This document shows positions 21,143 through 29,407 of a DNA stretch of 40,468 nucleotides, one piece after another. Origin of the DNA: JAWLCG01 sp041687295 (lineage in GTDB: Bacteria > Planctomycetota > Phycisphaerae > SM23-33 > FEN-1343); contig JAWLCG010000003.1 of assembly GCA_041687295.1 (NCBI GenBank), forward strand, positions 1 to 40,468, written 5' to 3'. The position numbers were made by a program, and so were the translations under genes. The notes below the pieces were generated by a model. It worked only from the letters and a program-made list of their open reading frames with translations, ran no database searches and had not been told where the DNA came from. Position 1 is the first letter of the stretch, and each line of letters begins with the position of its first letter.

Positions 21143-22030
21143 ATGATCGCAGACAGCATGCAGCTTCGCCCGGGCCGGCTGGGACGCTGGCTGGCCCGGC
21201 GGCAGCAGCGGTGGACGCAGGCCCGCATCGCCCGCTGGGCGGCCCGCAACGCCGCCTTCGTGCAGCGGCATGGCCTGGCGCCGATGACGTTCGCGCCCGA
21301 CGGGCGGATCACCGTCCGCGCCGACAACGGCAGCGAGTTGCTGTACGACCCGGCCATCCGCCGCTCGGCCATTGACGTCGAGCGCAATCACACATGGGAG
21401 CCCCGCTACACCGAACTGCTGCTGGAGCAGCTGCCGGCCGACGGGGTCTTCCTGGACTGCGGGGCCAACTGCGGCTGGTTCACGCTGGCGGCCGGTCGGT
21501 CGAGCCCTGAGGTGCGGGTGCACGCCTTCGAGCCGGTGCCGGCCACCTTCGGCCTGCTGGCGGGCAACGTCGCGCTCAACGGGCTGGCCAACGTCACGGT
21601 CAACAATCGCGGCCTGTGGCACGAGCCCACCGAGCTGCGCTTCACCTGCGACCGCGGGCCCAAGAACCACATCGTCACCGGCGAGCCGAACCGCCCCGTG
21701 CAGACCGTGCTGTGCATCCGTCTGGACGACTACGTGGCCGAGAAGGGCCTGGCCCGCGTCGACCTGATCAAGTGCGACGTCGAGGGGGCCGAGCTGCCCG
21801 CCCTCCGCGGCGCCCGGGGGTTGCTGGAGCGCTTCGGCCCGACGATCATGATCGAGCTGACCGTCCACCGCGCGAAGCGCTTCGACTACCACCCGGCCGA
21901 GGTCTTCGACCTGCTGGCCGGCCTGGGCTACGGCTACTCCATCATCACCGAGGCCGACGAGGTCCGCCCCGCCAGCGGCGACGTCGAGGCCGACCTGGCC
22001 ACGGGCCACAACTTCCTCTTCCGCAAGTAG
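21143..22030 (+). CDS. FkbM family SAM-dependent methyltransferase
   Basis: This 295-residue class I methyltransferase has the SAM-binding motif VFLDCGANCGWFT near 102-114, an acidic loop AFEPVPATF, and the FkbM hallmark DLIKCDVEGAE followed by LRGA. The C-terminus ends in the usual HNFLF pattern. FkbM-type enzymes methylate hydroxyls of sugars, lipids or other small molecules, often in surface glycan or secondary metabolism. A basic, Arg-rich N-terminal helix of about 40 residues precedes the domain. The ATG at 21143 follows GAGGAGA at good spacing. It is a single gene with a compact hairpin directly after the stop codon. The acceptor is unknown. Confidence 0.88.
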   Translation: MIADSMQLRPGRLGRWLARRQQRWTQARIARWAARNAAFVQRHGLAPMTFAPDGRITVRADNGSELLYDPAIRRSAIDVERNHTWEPRYTELLLEQLPADGVFLDCGANCGWFTLAAGRSSPEVRVHAFEPVPATFGLLAGNVALNGLANVTVNNRGLWHEPTELRFTCDRGPKNHIVTGEPNRPVQTVLCIRLDDYVAEKGLARVDLIKCDVEGAELPALRGARGLLERFGPTIMIELTVHRAKRFDYHPAEVFDLLAGLGYGYSIITEADEVRPASGDVEADLATGHNFLFRK

Positions 22031-22047
22031 GGCGGGCATGGCCCGCC
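22031..22047 (+). terminator. Hairpin at the FkbM stop codon
   Basis: GGCGGGC-ATG-GCCCGCC, a perfect 7-bp stem with a 3-nt loop, starts immediately after the TAG stop. There is no U-tract. Confidence 0.4.
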
Positions 22048-22081
22048 GCGGTGGCGGCTGGCCACGCCGTGTCGCCTGGCG

Positions 22082-22091
22082 NNNNNNNNNN
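22082..22091. other. Assembly gap (ten Ns)
   Basis: Ten consecutive undetermined bases mark a scaffold join of unknown true length between the FkbM gene and selD. Sequence next to it could be missing or misjoined. Confidence 0.98.
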
Positions 22092-22149
22092 CCACGCTGA
22101 CCGGTACGGCCTACGGCGACGGGGATTTCGCGCGGTTGGGCCGATGCGG

Positions 22150-22155
22150 TATAAT
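22150..22155 (+). promoter_or_regulatory. Consensus -10 box upstream of selD
   Basis: A perfect TATAAT in GCGGTATAATCGCGG. The -35 region is weak (TTCGCG at 17 bp). Transcription from here gives a leader of about 215 nt before the selD ATG. Confidence 0.45.
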
Positions 22156-22184
22156 CGCGGCCTGTCTTTCATAGGGTTTTCAGG

Positions 22185-22262
22185 ATGCTGCGACGGTTGA
22201 CACAACTTCTCAATCATCGGCCGGGCCGGGACGCGTTCGTCCTGGGCCTGGCCTATGGCTGA
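22185..22262 (+). CDS. Possible 25-aa leader peptide upstream of selD
   Basis: ATG at 22185, 23 nt past the likely transcript start, opens a 25-codon frame (MLRRLTQLLNHRPGRDAFV, then LGLAYG) ending TGA at 22260-22262. AGGG and CAGG lie shortly upstream. It is too short to recognise and could be chance. Because it fills the 5' end of a long selD leader, an attenuating leader peptide is a possibility worth noting, nothing more. Confidence 0.25.
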   Translation: MLRRLTQLLNHRPGRDAFVLGLAYG

Positions 22263-22377
22263 GGCCGGGGCCGAGGGCACTCACGGCGGGTGCCGCCCCC
22301 CACGCCTCGCAGCGCCGAGCGTCTGTTCACGTAGCGGCCTCCCCGGCCCGACGGGGGGCCGGCTGGAGGTGCACGTC

Positions 22378-24072
22378 ATGCCGAAGGTGGATCTGGCCAA
22401 GCGCCGGCGGATCATGCAGCGGTCGATGGCCCTGGGGCACTGCATCTGCGACCCCAAACGGCCTTGCCCGTGCGACGTCTTTCGCGACCAGGGCATCTGC
22501 CCCTGCGCGGGCGAGCGGCCTGACCCGGCGCCGGCCGGCAGCGTCAGGCTCACCGAACTGGTTCACAACGCCGGCTGCGCGTCGAAGATCGCCCCGGGGG
22601 ATCTGGAGGCCGTGCTGGCCCGCCTGCCCGCCGTTGAGGACCCCCACGTGCTGTGCGGCCTGGCCGCCGGCGACGACGCGGGCGTCTACGACCTCAACGG
22701 GCAGACCCTCGTCCAGACCGTCGACGTGTTCACCCCCTGCGTGGATGACCCGTACACCTTTGGCCGAATCTGCGCCGCCAACTGCCTGTCGGACATCTAC
22801 GCGATGGGGGGCACGCCCCGCACGGCCCTGAGCATCCTGGGCTTCCCGGCCGAGACGCTCGACGGGCAGATCATGTACGAGATGCTCCGCGGCGCGATGG
22901 ACGCCCTGGCCGAGGCCAACGTCGCCCTGATCGGCGGGCACAGCATCAAGGATGACGAGATCAAGCTGGGCTTCGCCATCACCGGCACGGTGGCCAAGTC
23001 GGCCATCGAGCGCGGCGCGGCGAAGGCAGGCGATCGGCTGGTGCTGACCAAGCCGCTGGGCACCGGCGTGCTGAACTTCGCCCGGCAGATCGGCCGCGGC
23101 CACCCCGAGGGGCTGGCGGCGGCGGAGCGGTCGATGGCGATGCTGAACGCGCTGGCTGCCGAGGCGATGCGCGAGGCCGGCGCGTCCGCCTGCACCGACG
23201 TGACGGGCTTTGGCCTGCTGGGCCACCTGGCGGGCATGGTCCGCCACTCCGGCGTGACGGTTCGGCTGTGGGCCGAGGCGCTGCCCGCCTTCCCCGGCGC
23301 CCTGGAGGCCCTGGCCGACGGCGTGGTGCCCGGGGCCATCGAGCGCAACCGCGAGTACGTCGCCGACGACCTGGATGTGGGCGAGGGGGTCGACGAGTCG
23401 GCTGTTCACCTGGCCTTCGATGCCCAGACCTCGGGTGGCCTGCTGATCGCCGTGTCGGCGGATCGTTGCGACGCGCTGCTGACTGCGCTGGCCGCCCGCG
23501 GCGTCGAGGCGTGGGCCGTCGGCAAGGTGACCGGCGAGTCGGACGGGCGGATCGAGCTGGTCGCCGGCGAGGCCACGCAGGGGGGCAACGGCCAGGCACA
23601 GATGGCCGGGACGGCTGCGGCGCCGGCGACGAAGGCCCAGCCGTCGAGCGACTGCTGCTGCGGTGACACGTCCGAGGCCTCAGCCCAGCCGGCGCAATCG
23701 TCCGGTTGCTGCGGGGGTGACGGCAGCGGCGGGTTCTGCGGCGGCTCATCGGAGTCCGATGCCTCCGCGGAGACCGGCACCGGCACGTCGGCCGAGTCGC
23801 TGCGGGCCTTCGGCGCCCTGATGCGCTCGAGCGGCGCCGACGGCGCCATAGACGCAAAGACCAAGGAGCTGATCAACTTCGCCCTGGTCCTGCTGGCCCG
23901 GTGCGATCCGTGTCTGGAGGTGCACATCGCCAAGGCCCAGAAGATGGGCCTGACCCAGGTCCAGCTCGACGAGGCCGCCTGGTGCGCCATCGCCATGGGC
24001 GGCGCCCCGGTGAAGATGTTCTACGAGGCCGGCCTGAAGAACGCCGCCGCCCCGGCCAAGGGCTGCTGCTGA
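22378..24072 (+). CDS. SelD selenophosphate synthetase with FTR-like Cys module and AhpD domain
   Basis: The 564-residue protein has four parts. Residues 20-45 carry CIC-x5-CPC-x8-CPC; the CPC-x8-CxC spacing copies the active site of ferredoxin-thioredoxin reductase. About 55-395 is SelD, which makes selenophosphate from selenide and ATP. It has HNAGCASK with catalytic Cys67 and Lys70, LAAGDDAG, TKPLGTGVL, TDVTGFGLLGHL and AQTSGGLL. Cys67 is Cys rather than Sec. About 425-465 is a Ser/Gly-rich linker with DCCCGD, GCCGGD and FCGG. About 471-564 is a carboxymuconolactone decarboxylase/AhpD domain with C509-DP-C512 and H516, ending GCC. The ATG at 22378 follows GGAGGT; a 22255 start would add 41 unlikely residues. 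It implies redox-coupled selenium delivery. No selA, selB or selC is in the window. Confidence 0.92.
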   Translation: MPKVDLAKRRRIMQRSMALGHCICDPKRPCPCDVFRDQGICPCAGERPDPAPAGSVRLTELVHNAGCASKIAPGDLEAVLARLPAVEDPHVLCGLAAGDDAGVYDLNGQTLVQTVDVFTPCVDDPYTFGRICAANCLSDIYAMGGTPRTALSILGFPAETLDGQIMYEMLRGAMDALAEANVALIGGHSIKDDEIKLGFAITGTVAKSAIERGAAKAGDRLVLTKPLGTGVLNFARQIGRGHPEGLAAAERSMAMLNALAAEAMREAGASACTDVTGFGLLGHLAGMVRHSGVTVRLWAEALPAFPGALEALADGVVPGAIERNREYVADDLDVGEGVDESAVHLAFDAQTSGGLLIAVSADRCDALLTALAARGVEAWAVGKVTGESDGRIELVAGEATQGGNGQAQMAGTAAAPATKAQPSSDCCCGDTSEASAQPAQSSGCCGGDGSGGFCGGSSESDASAETGTGTSAESLRAFGALMRSSGADGAIDAKTKELINFALVLLARCDPCLEVHIAKAQKMGLTQVQLDEAAWCAIAMGGAPVKMFYEAGLKNAAAPAKGCC

Positions 24073-24086
24073 GCCGCCAGGGCGTC

Positions 24087-26477
24087 CTACGTCTCCAGCA
24101 GCACCTCGGCGGCGAAGGCGCCCCAGGCGTGGCAGAGGCTCGAGGCGTCGCCGAATTCCTCCCACCAGCTGGTGGCGCCCAGGTCGAGCTCCTGGCCAAA
24201 GATGGCCAGCACGCGGTCGCGGGCGGCCCGGCCCAGGCCGACCTGCCGCAGGGCCTGGCAGAAGAAGTGCAGGCTCCAGGGCGTGTTGCAGGGCAGGACG
24301 TTGTCGGCCAGCCGTCCGCGGTCGTCGGTGAGCTGGACGAAGAAGGGTGTGGTCCGCTTGCGGAAGTTGGCCCAGTGGGCCTCGGGCAGGCAGCGGGTCA
24401 GCAGGGGCCGGGCCTCGTCCAGGCTCAGCATGCCGCTGATCGTCGCCAGGCCGGCCGACACCTGCGACCGGGCCGGCACCGCGTAGGGCCGCCAGTGCGT
24501 GGGCTGCCAGGGGAGATGCTCGTCGCGGGCCGGGTCGTATTGGCCGAAGGCCTCGCGCACAGCCACGCGGGCCGGGCCCGTCTGCAGGCCGGCCTCGGCG
24601 GCGAGGTAGACCTCCCAATCGGCCGAGGCGTGCTGCACCTCCAGCGTCAGCGTCTGCCAGTCGCCGGTGGCGGTCGCCTCGACGGGCTGGGGGTGGAACA
24701 GGGGCGGCCGGGTCCAGCCGCCGCCGGAGGCCGACTCGAGGATCGGCTGGCCATCCAGCCAGGCGCGACAGCCGTTGAAGAAGCTCAGCCACAGCCGTTG
24801 GGGCCCGGGGCGGGCGAAGCGGACGGGCCCGCTCAGGACGAAGCTGCCGCCGGCCCAGCTGAGCTGGTCGGCGGGGTAGTGGTAGTTCCAGTACTCCCGG
24901 CCACGAAAGGTTCCGACGGCATCGCTGTCGAACACCTCGCCGCCGTGGAGGAAGCGCCCCCGCCAGGCGGTTCGCAGGGCCCCGTAGTGCCGTCGCAGCT
25001 CGACGGCCTCGCCAGGCCGGTTCAACGCCCCGGCGAGGTCGGCCAGGGCCGCGTGGGCGGCCGCGTACAGGGCATTCAGGCCGCTGCTGCGGGGCGTGCG
25101 GATCAGCTCGAAACTGTTGTCGAGGTAGACCCACCCGGGCACCCTGGTCAGCAGGCCCTTCGCGTCGGCGTGCTGGGCCAGGCGATCAACGGCCCCGCGG
25201 GCTGGGGCGTAGCAGTCGGCCACCGTGTCGCGGTCGCCCGAGAGCTGCAGGTATCGCCGCAGGGCCAGGGCGTAGGTCAGGATGAAGTCGGGGATCACGC
25301 CCGTGCCCGGGGCGCTGGGGTAGCACATTGGCAGCAGCCCCGTGGCCCGGGCCCCGCGGGCGAACTGGCGCAGGAACTTGCGGACCGGCTCGAGCGTGCC
25401 GAAGAGCCCCTGCATGGCCCCGAAGTAGGCGTAGGGGTCGAGGTACTGCGCCCGCTCGCGCCAGGGGCAGTCGTTGAGCAGGTCGTCGCTGCACAGGCGG
25501 ATCGTGCGGGCCGAGACCTCTAGAATCCGCCGGGCGGTAGCGGCTTCGGGCGTGTCGCCCGGGGGCGGCGTCCAGGCGTCGCGGTAGGGGTAGCCGTACT
25601 CGTGGATGGCTGCGGCGGCGACGGCGACGGCGGGGTCGTCGACCCAGGCGAAGCGCATCGCCCGCTTCTCGTAGCTGCTCCAGCCGTGCCGGCCGGCCGG
25701 GACGCTCAGGCGGTCGCGGTATTGCACCCGGGGCCCGCCCTTGGCCCAGTCCACCTGGCCCTGCGTGAGCTGCTCGGCGTAGCCCACGTGGAAGGTCGTG
25801 GCCGCGGGGGCCTCGACGGTCAGCTCCACGAAGCCGAAGACCTCCTGGCCGAAGTCCAGCAGCGTGCCGTCGTCACGGCGCTCGATGCGGACGGGGGCGA
25901 AGGTCTCGCCTGCAAAGAAGGGGTAGTCCCGGGGCAGCGGCTCGCGGCGGGCGGTGTCGGGGTGGACAGCCACCACGGCCGGCGGCTCGCCGGGCCAGTC
26001 GCCGCCCGCAAAGGCCGACTCGCCCACTCCCAGGTCGAGGACCTCGGCGAAGCCCAGACAGCCATTGAGGCGGTGGGCGTCGCGGGCCCAGGCCGTGGCG
26101 GCCCGGCAGCGCCAGCCCGCCGGCGGGGTCAGATCCAGCGTATCGGCCTCGGTCTCGACCCGTCCGGTGAGGATCAGCCCGGCCTGGCCGGGGGCGTAGG
26201 CCTGGCTCTTGACGCCCTGGTAGTGCACCAGCAGGACGAGGCGATTGGGGCCGGGCCGCAGCAGCGGCGCCAGGTCGATCGCGTCGTAGTGGAAGAAGGC
26301 CGGCACCTCCCGCATCGGGCCCATCAGCACGAACCGCCCGTTGACGTACAGACGATAGCTCGTATCGGCCGACAGGGCCAGCCAGGCCCGCCGCACGGGC
26401 CCGGCGACCTCCACATCCCGGGCGAACCACGCGTAGGCGTTGGGCCCGTCCAGGCCCGCCGGCCAGACCCACGGCAC
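24087..26477 (-). CDS. GH78 alpha-L-rhamnosidase-like glycoside hydrolase
   Basis: This 796-residue protein has N-terminal beta-sandwich modules (about 1-290) and an (alpha/alpha)6 barrel. The barrel carries the GH78 signature DDLLNDCPWRERAQYLD at about 331-347, a variant of the usual DCPQRDER, and a C-terminal TSWWEEFGD and SLCHAW region near 770. A jelly-roll-like insert (about 510-625, with WLSFFNGCRAWLDGQ) interrupts the barrel. It should release terminal L-rhamnose, though substrate is not certain because the catalytic motif deviates. No signal peptide is visible, so it is cytoplasmic unless the start is wrong. The GTG at 26477 has no ribosome site and lies 37 bp from the family F element. 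It ends 14 bp from the convergent selD stop. Confidence 0.85.
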   Translation of the reverse strand: MPWVWPAGLDGPNAYAWFARDVEVAGPVRRAWLALSADTSYRLYVNGRFVLMGPMREVPAFFHYDAIDLAPLLRPGPNRLVLLVHYQGVKSQAYAPGQAGLILTGRVETEADTLDLTPPAGWRCRAATAWARDAHRLNGCLGFAEVLDLGVGESAFAGGDWPGEPPAVVAVHPDTARREPLPRDYPFFAGETFAPVRIERRDDGTLLDFGQEVFGFVELTVEAPAATTFHVGYAEQLTQGQVDWAKGGPRVQYRDRLSVPAGRHGWSSYEKRAMRFAWVDDPAVAVAAAAIHEYGYPYRDAWTPPPGDTPEAATARRILEVSARTIRLCSDDLLNDCPWRERAQYLDPYAYFGAMQGLFGTLEPVRKFLRQFARGARATGLLPMCYPSAPGTGVIPDFILTYALALRRYLQLSGDRDTVADCYAPARGAVDRLAQHADAKGLLTRVPGWVYLDNSFELIRTPRSSGLNALYAAAHAALADLAGALNRPGEAVELRRHYGALRTAWRGRFLHGGEVFDSDAVGTFRGREYWNYHYPADQLSWAGGSFVLSGPVRFARPGPQRLWLSFFNGCRAWLDGQPILESASGGGWTRPPLFHPQPVEATATGDWQTLTLEVQHASADWEVYLAAEAGLQTGPARVAVREAFGQYDPARDEHLPWQPTHWRPYAVPARSQVSAGLATISGMLSLDEARPLLTRCLPEAHWANFRKRTTPFFVQLTDDRGRLADNVLPCNTPWSLHFFCQALRQVGLGRAARDRVLAIFGQELDLGATSWWEEFGDASSLCHAWGAFAAEVLLET

Positions 26478-26514
26478 GGCGGTGAAGTCGACGGGATCGG
26501 AGATGGGAGAGGGA

Positions 26515-26722
26515 GGGTTAATCGGTTGACTCGTTAACAGGTTAATTGGGAACAGGGGCAGCGCCCGGCGTGGGCCCAGGCGCCCCGGGGGACGTCGAGC
26601 CGCTTGCTCGGCGCAACGTCATCAAAGCATAGCGCGTTCACGGAACCGTTGCCGGGCCTCGCTGCGCTCGACCCGGCCTACGGGTCCACCGATCAACCAG
26701 TCAACCAATCAACCAATCAACC
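26515..26722. mobile_element. MITE-like family F element, copy 2
   Basis: The left end has GGGTTAATCGGTTGACTCG and AGGTTAATTGG; the right end has GATCAACCAGTCAACCAATC-type units ending AATCAACC at 26722. A family B palindrome (26651-26683) lies inside at the same relative place as in copy 1 (3031-3231). There is no ORF. It fills the gap upstream of GH78 and ends 5 bp from the stop codon of the convergently placed aminotransferase end. Confidence 0.6.
26651..26683 (+). repeat. Family B palindrome, copy 7
   Basis: GCCGGGCCTCGCTGCGCTCG, then ACCCGGCCTACGG. It is the cleanest copy and sits inside family F copy 2, preceded by ACCGTT as copy 6 is by ATCGTT. Confidence 0.78.
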
Positions 26723-26727
26723 GGACA

Positions 26728-27933
26728 TCATCCGCCGCCGCACAGGGCGCGGCGCATCTGGCGGACGGCCTGCTTGAGGCGCAGCTCGTTTTCGACCAGG
26801 GCGATGCGGACGAAGCCCTCGCCGTTCTCGCCGAACCCTCGGCCGGGGGAGAGGGAGACCTCGGCCTCCTCCATCATCCGCAGCGAGAAGTCCAGTGTGC
26901 TCTGGCCGGCGAGGTGCTCGTCGGCGACGCGGGCCCAGACGAACATCGAGCCGCGGGGCTTCTCGACCTGCCAGCCCATCGCCCGCAGGCCGTCGACGAC
27001 GACGTCGCGTCGGCCCTGGTAGATCTGGCACTGCTCGGCGATGGCCTGCTCGCCGTGGCGCATGGCGATGATCGAGGCGATCTGGACGGCCTGGAAGATG
27101 CCGTAGTCGTAGTAGCCCTTGATCGTCGCCAGGGCGCGGATCATCTGGGGGTTGCCCACGCAGTAGCCGATCCGCCAGCCGGCCATGTTGTAGGGCTTGC
27201 TCATGGTCGTGAACTCGACGCCCACGTCCTTGGCGCCCTTGACCTGCATGAACGAGGGCGCTTGGTAGCCGTCGAAGCAGGTCCGCCCGTAGGCGAAGTC
27301 GTGGATGACCATGAGCCCGAACCGCTTGGCCAGGTCGACGACGGCCTCGTAGAAGCCCAGGTCGTCCACCGTCATGGCCGTGGGGTTGTGCGGGTAGTTC
27401 AGGATCAGCAGCTTGGGCCGGGGGAACAGGTGCTCGACGACGTTGGCCACGCGGTCGAGGAAGGCCTGGTCATTGCCCAGCGGCACGTTGATGACGTTGC
27501 CGCCCGCCAGCGCCACCGCGTAGACGTGGATGGGGAAGTACGGGTCGCCCACGACGGCTGTGTCGCCCGGACCCATCAGGGCCAGGCACATGTGGCTGAA
27601 GCCCTCCTTCGAGCCAATGGTCGCGATGACCTCCTTGGCCGGGTCCAGATCCACGTTGTAGACCTGCTGGTAGAGCTGGGCGACCTCGCGGCGGAGGTTG
27701 TAGACTCCGCTGGAGACGCTGTATCGGCTGTTGCGGGGGTCCAGGACGGCCTCGCGCAGCTTGTCGAGCACCATCTCGGGCGGCGGGTCGGTGGGGTTGC
27801 CCATGCCCAGGTCGATGATGTCGATGTTGGCTCGCCGCTTGGCGTCCCGCAGGGCGTTGATCTGCCCGAACAGGTAGGGGGGCAGGCGGCGGATGCGGTC
27901 GGCGACGTCGATGGTCCAGTCGGTATTGCTCAC
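26728..27933 (-). CDS. AlaC-type PLP-dependent aminotransferase
   Basis: This 401-residue class I aminotransferase is closest to AlaC (glutamate-pyruvate transaminase), judged from DIIDLGMGNPTDP, TIGSKEG, NYPHNPTA (Asn183), HDFAYG (Asp212, Tyr215), the PLP lysine K246 in TMSKPYNMAGWRIGY, and SPGRGFG. It should interconvert pyruvate and alanine with glutamate in the cytoplasm. LL-diaminopimelate aminotransferase is a related alternative. The GTG start at 27933 overlaps the stop of the upstream parvulin gene by 4 bp (GTGA), so the two are translationally coupled. Family F copy 2 ends 5 bp after its stop codon. Confidence 0.9.
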   Translation of the reverse strand: MSNTDWTIDVADRIRRLPPYLFGQINALRDAKRRANIDIIDLGMGNPTDPPPEMVLDKLREAVLDPRNSRYSVSSGVYNLRREVAQLYQQVYNVDLDPAKEVIATIGSKEGFSHMCLALMGPGDTAVVGDPYFPIHVYAVALAGGNVINVPLGNDQAFLDRVANVVEHLFPRPKLLILNYPHNPTAMTVDDLGFYEAVVDLAKRFGLMVIHDFAYGRTCFDGYQAPSFMQVKGAKDVGVEFTTMSKPYNMAGWRIGYCVGNPQMIRALATIKGYYDYGIFQAVQIASIIAMRHGEQAIAEQCQIYQGRRDVVVDGLRAMGWQVEKPRGSMFVWARVADEHLAGQSTLDFSLRMMEEAEVSLSPGRGFGENGEGFVRIALVENELRLKQAVRQMRRALCGGG

Positions 27934-28925
27934 GGCGTCATCGGGCCCGGGGTCTGGGTCCGGGCCTGCTCCTTGAGGATCGGGTTGACGAACTGCACGT
28001 CGGCGGTCTGGATCAGCTCCTGCAGCACGGCCACCTGCAGGCGGCGGAGGGTGCTCTGGCGGAGTTGGGCCCGCAGGGGCTCGCGGACCTCGTCGAAGAC
28101 GACGTTCTCCGGCGGCACGGTCCGCTCGTGCTTGAGGATGTGGAAGTAGCGGTCATCCTGCACGATGTCGCTGAGCTGCCCGGCCTGCAGGGCGAAGGCG
28201 GCGTTGCGGATCGCCTTGGGCACGTCGGGCGTCTCGCGGGCGAACGGGGCGATCAGGCCGCCCTCGGCGGCGCTGGCGGCGTTGGTCGAGACCTTCCGCG
28301 CCAGTTCGGCGAAGTCCGCCCCGTGCGCGAGCAGATCGGCCACCTGCTGGGCGTCGGCCAGGCTGTTGACCTGGATGTGCCGCACCTGCACCTTGCCGCC
28401 GTAACGGCGGTTGAACTCCTCCTGGACCATCGCCTCGGTGATCTGCAGCCGATCGTCCGCCAGCTTGCGGAGCAGGGCGTTGCGGCGCATGATCAGGTTC
28501 CAGAGCCGCTGGCTGACGCCCTGCTGGCGCATCAGCTCGGCCAGGGCCCGCTGCTGCTGCTCGGGGGTGAGGTTGGGCCCGAGCTGCTCCAGGGCCGAGG
28601 CGTGCTCGGCGGCGATGTCGGCGTCGAGGACGGTGATGCCCTTCGCGCGGGCGGCCTGGTCGACGACGGCCGAGGCGATCAGCTGGTGGGCGATGTCCAG
28701 CCCGCCGTTGGCCAGCAGGAGGTTGGTGACGGCCTCCAGGGGGATCGGCTCGCCGTTGACGCGTACCGCCACCGCACCGGCCGACGGCGCCGGCTCGATC
28801 GACGCGGGCCGGGGGGCCACCGCCGGGGCCGGCGTCACCGGCGGGGCGGCCTGCGGGGGCGTCTCGCCGCCACAGCCGGCCAGCAAGGCCGCCAGAACCA
28901 GAATCGCTGCTGTCGCTCGAAGCAT
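27930..28925 (-). CDS. Parvulin-type peptidyl-prolyl isomerase lipoprotein
   Basis: This roughly 331-residue exported foldase has a lipoprotein signal ending LLAGC at about residues 15-19 and a Pro/Ala-rich tether to about 50. A SurA-like helical N-domain covers about 55-170, and a PpiC/parvulin domain follows at about 172-275 (VQVRHIQVNS, GADFAELARKVS, EGGLIAPF, AFALQAGQLSDIVQ). It should assist folding of outer-membrane or periplasmic proteins. The ATG at 28925 sits 7 nt after AGAGG; an ATG at 28931 is almost on top of that site. TATCAT at 28961-28966 is a plausible -10. It overlaps alaC by 4 bp, an odd functional pairing. PrsA and SurA are equivalent labels here. Confidence 0.87.
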   Translation of the reverse strand: MLRATAAILVLAALLAGCGGETPPQAAPPVTPAPAVAPRPASIEPAPSAGAVAVRVNGEPIPLEAVTNLLLANGGLDIAHQLIASAVVDQAARAKGITVLDADIAAEHASALEQLGPNLTPEQQQRALAELMRQQGVSQRLWNLIMRRNALLRKLADDRLQITEAMVQEEFNRRYGGKVQVRHIQVNSLADAQQVADLLAHGADFAELARKVSTNAASAAEGGLIAPFARETPDVPKAIRNAAFALQAGQLSDIVQDDRYFHILKHERTVPPENVVFDEVREPLRAQLRQSTLRRLQVAVLQELIQTADVQFVNPILKEQARTQTPGPMTP

Positions 28926-29407
28926 GGACATACCTCTCTCGGATCAATGCCAACGTCCGGATGATAGAACCCCCCAGAGTACAGCGGGCCTCTCGCCGAG
29001 TCAATCGGGCCCCGCGGCCAGGAGGGGCGGATTGTGGGCAGACCGCGACGCCTGTCGCTCTATCACAAGCTGGCCCGAGAGATCACCCTGGGGCTCTGGC
29101 CCAGACCCCGGGATTTTACGCATCGGGGCCCCCGGCAGAGGATCCGAGCCGTTGGTCCCCCGGACTGGCCGGCAGGGGGGCGTGAGCCTATCCCATGTCA
29201 GAGGCCCCAAAGCGATAAATCCCGGGGGTGTGGGGGCAGAGCCCCCGCGCTGTCTCCTCTGGACTGCCGGGCCGCGCTACGGACTCGGGTTGGGTTGCGG
29301 GCGAAGCCCGCGCTGGGGCCTTTGCCGGTTCGCCAGCAGACCCTTATGCTCTTCTCTCTGCGTCTGTGTGGCCGAGGTTCGTCAACCAGCCCGTTTTCAA
29401 CGGGCTG
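28926..29407. other. Gene-free gap with short hairpins
   Basis: These 482 bp between mlaD and the parvulin gene contain GGGGGC-AGA-GCCCCC (29232-29246), GCGGGC-GAA-GCCCGC (29297-29311), a CTCTCTGCGTCTGTGTGGCC stretch (about 29352-29372) resembling the tail of family D, and the hairpin at 29387-29407. I see no coding signal. Confidence 0.6.
29387..29407 (-). terminator. Hairpin directly after mlaD
   Basis: CAGCCCGTT-TTC-AACGGGCTG, a perfect 9-bp stem with a 3-nt loop, abuts the mlaD stop codon. There is no U-tract on the minus strand. Similar AGCCCGTT hairpins are common dispersed repeats in GC-rich bacteria, so it may be a repeat rather than a terminator. Confidence 0.45.

Larger units (their letters stand above)
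22031..22377. other. selD upstream region with assembly gap, promoter and short ORF
   Basis: These 347 bp contain the FkbM terminator hairpin, the ten-N gap (22082-22091), a consensus -10 box (22150-22155), a possible 25-codon ORF (22185-22262) and about 115 nt of GC-rich leader before the selD ATG. I looked for tRNA-Sec and riboswitch folds and found none. Confidence 0.6.

Noticed and set aside
22263..22377. tRNA-Sec (selC) or SECIS-like element before selD
   Set aside because: No acceptor stem, T-loop GGTTCRA or UCA anticodon can be placed, and SelD itself uses Cys, not Sec.
22255..22377. In-frame N-terminal extension of SelD from ATG 22255
   Set aside because: It adds 41 residues of low-complexity composition and has no ribosome site, whereas ATG 22378 has GGAGGT at ideal spacing and opens at the expected start of the cysteine module.
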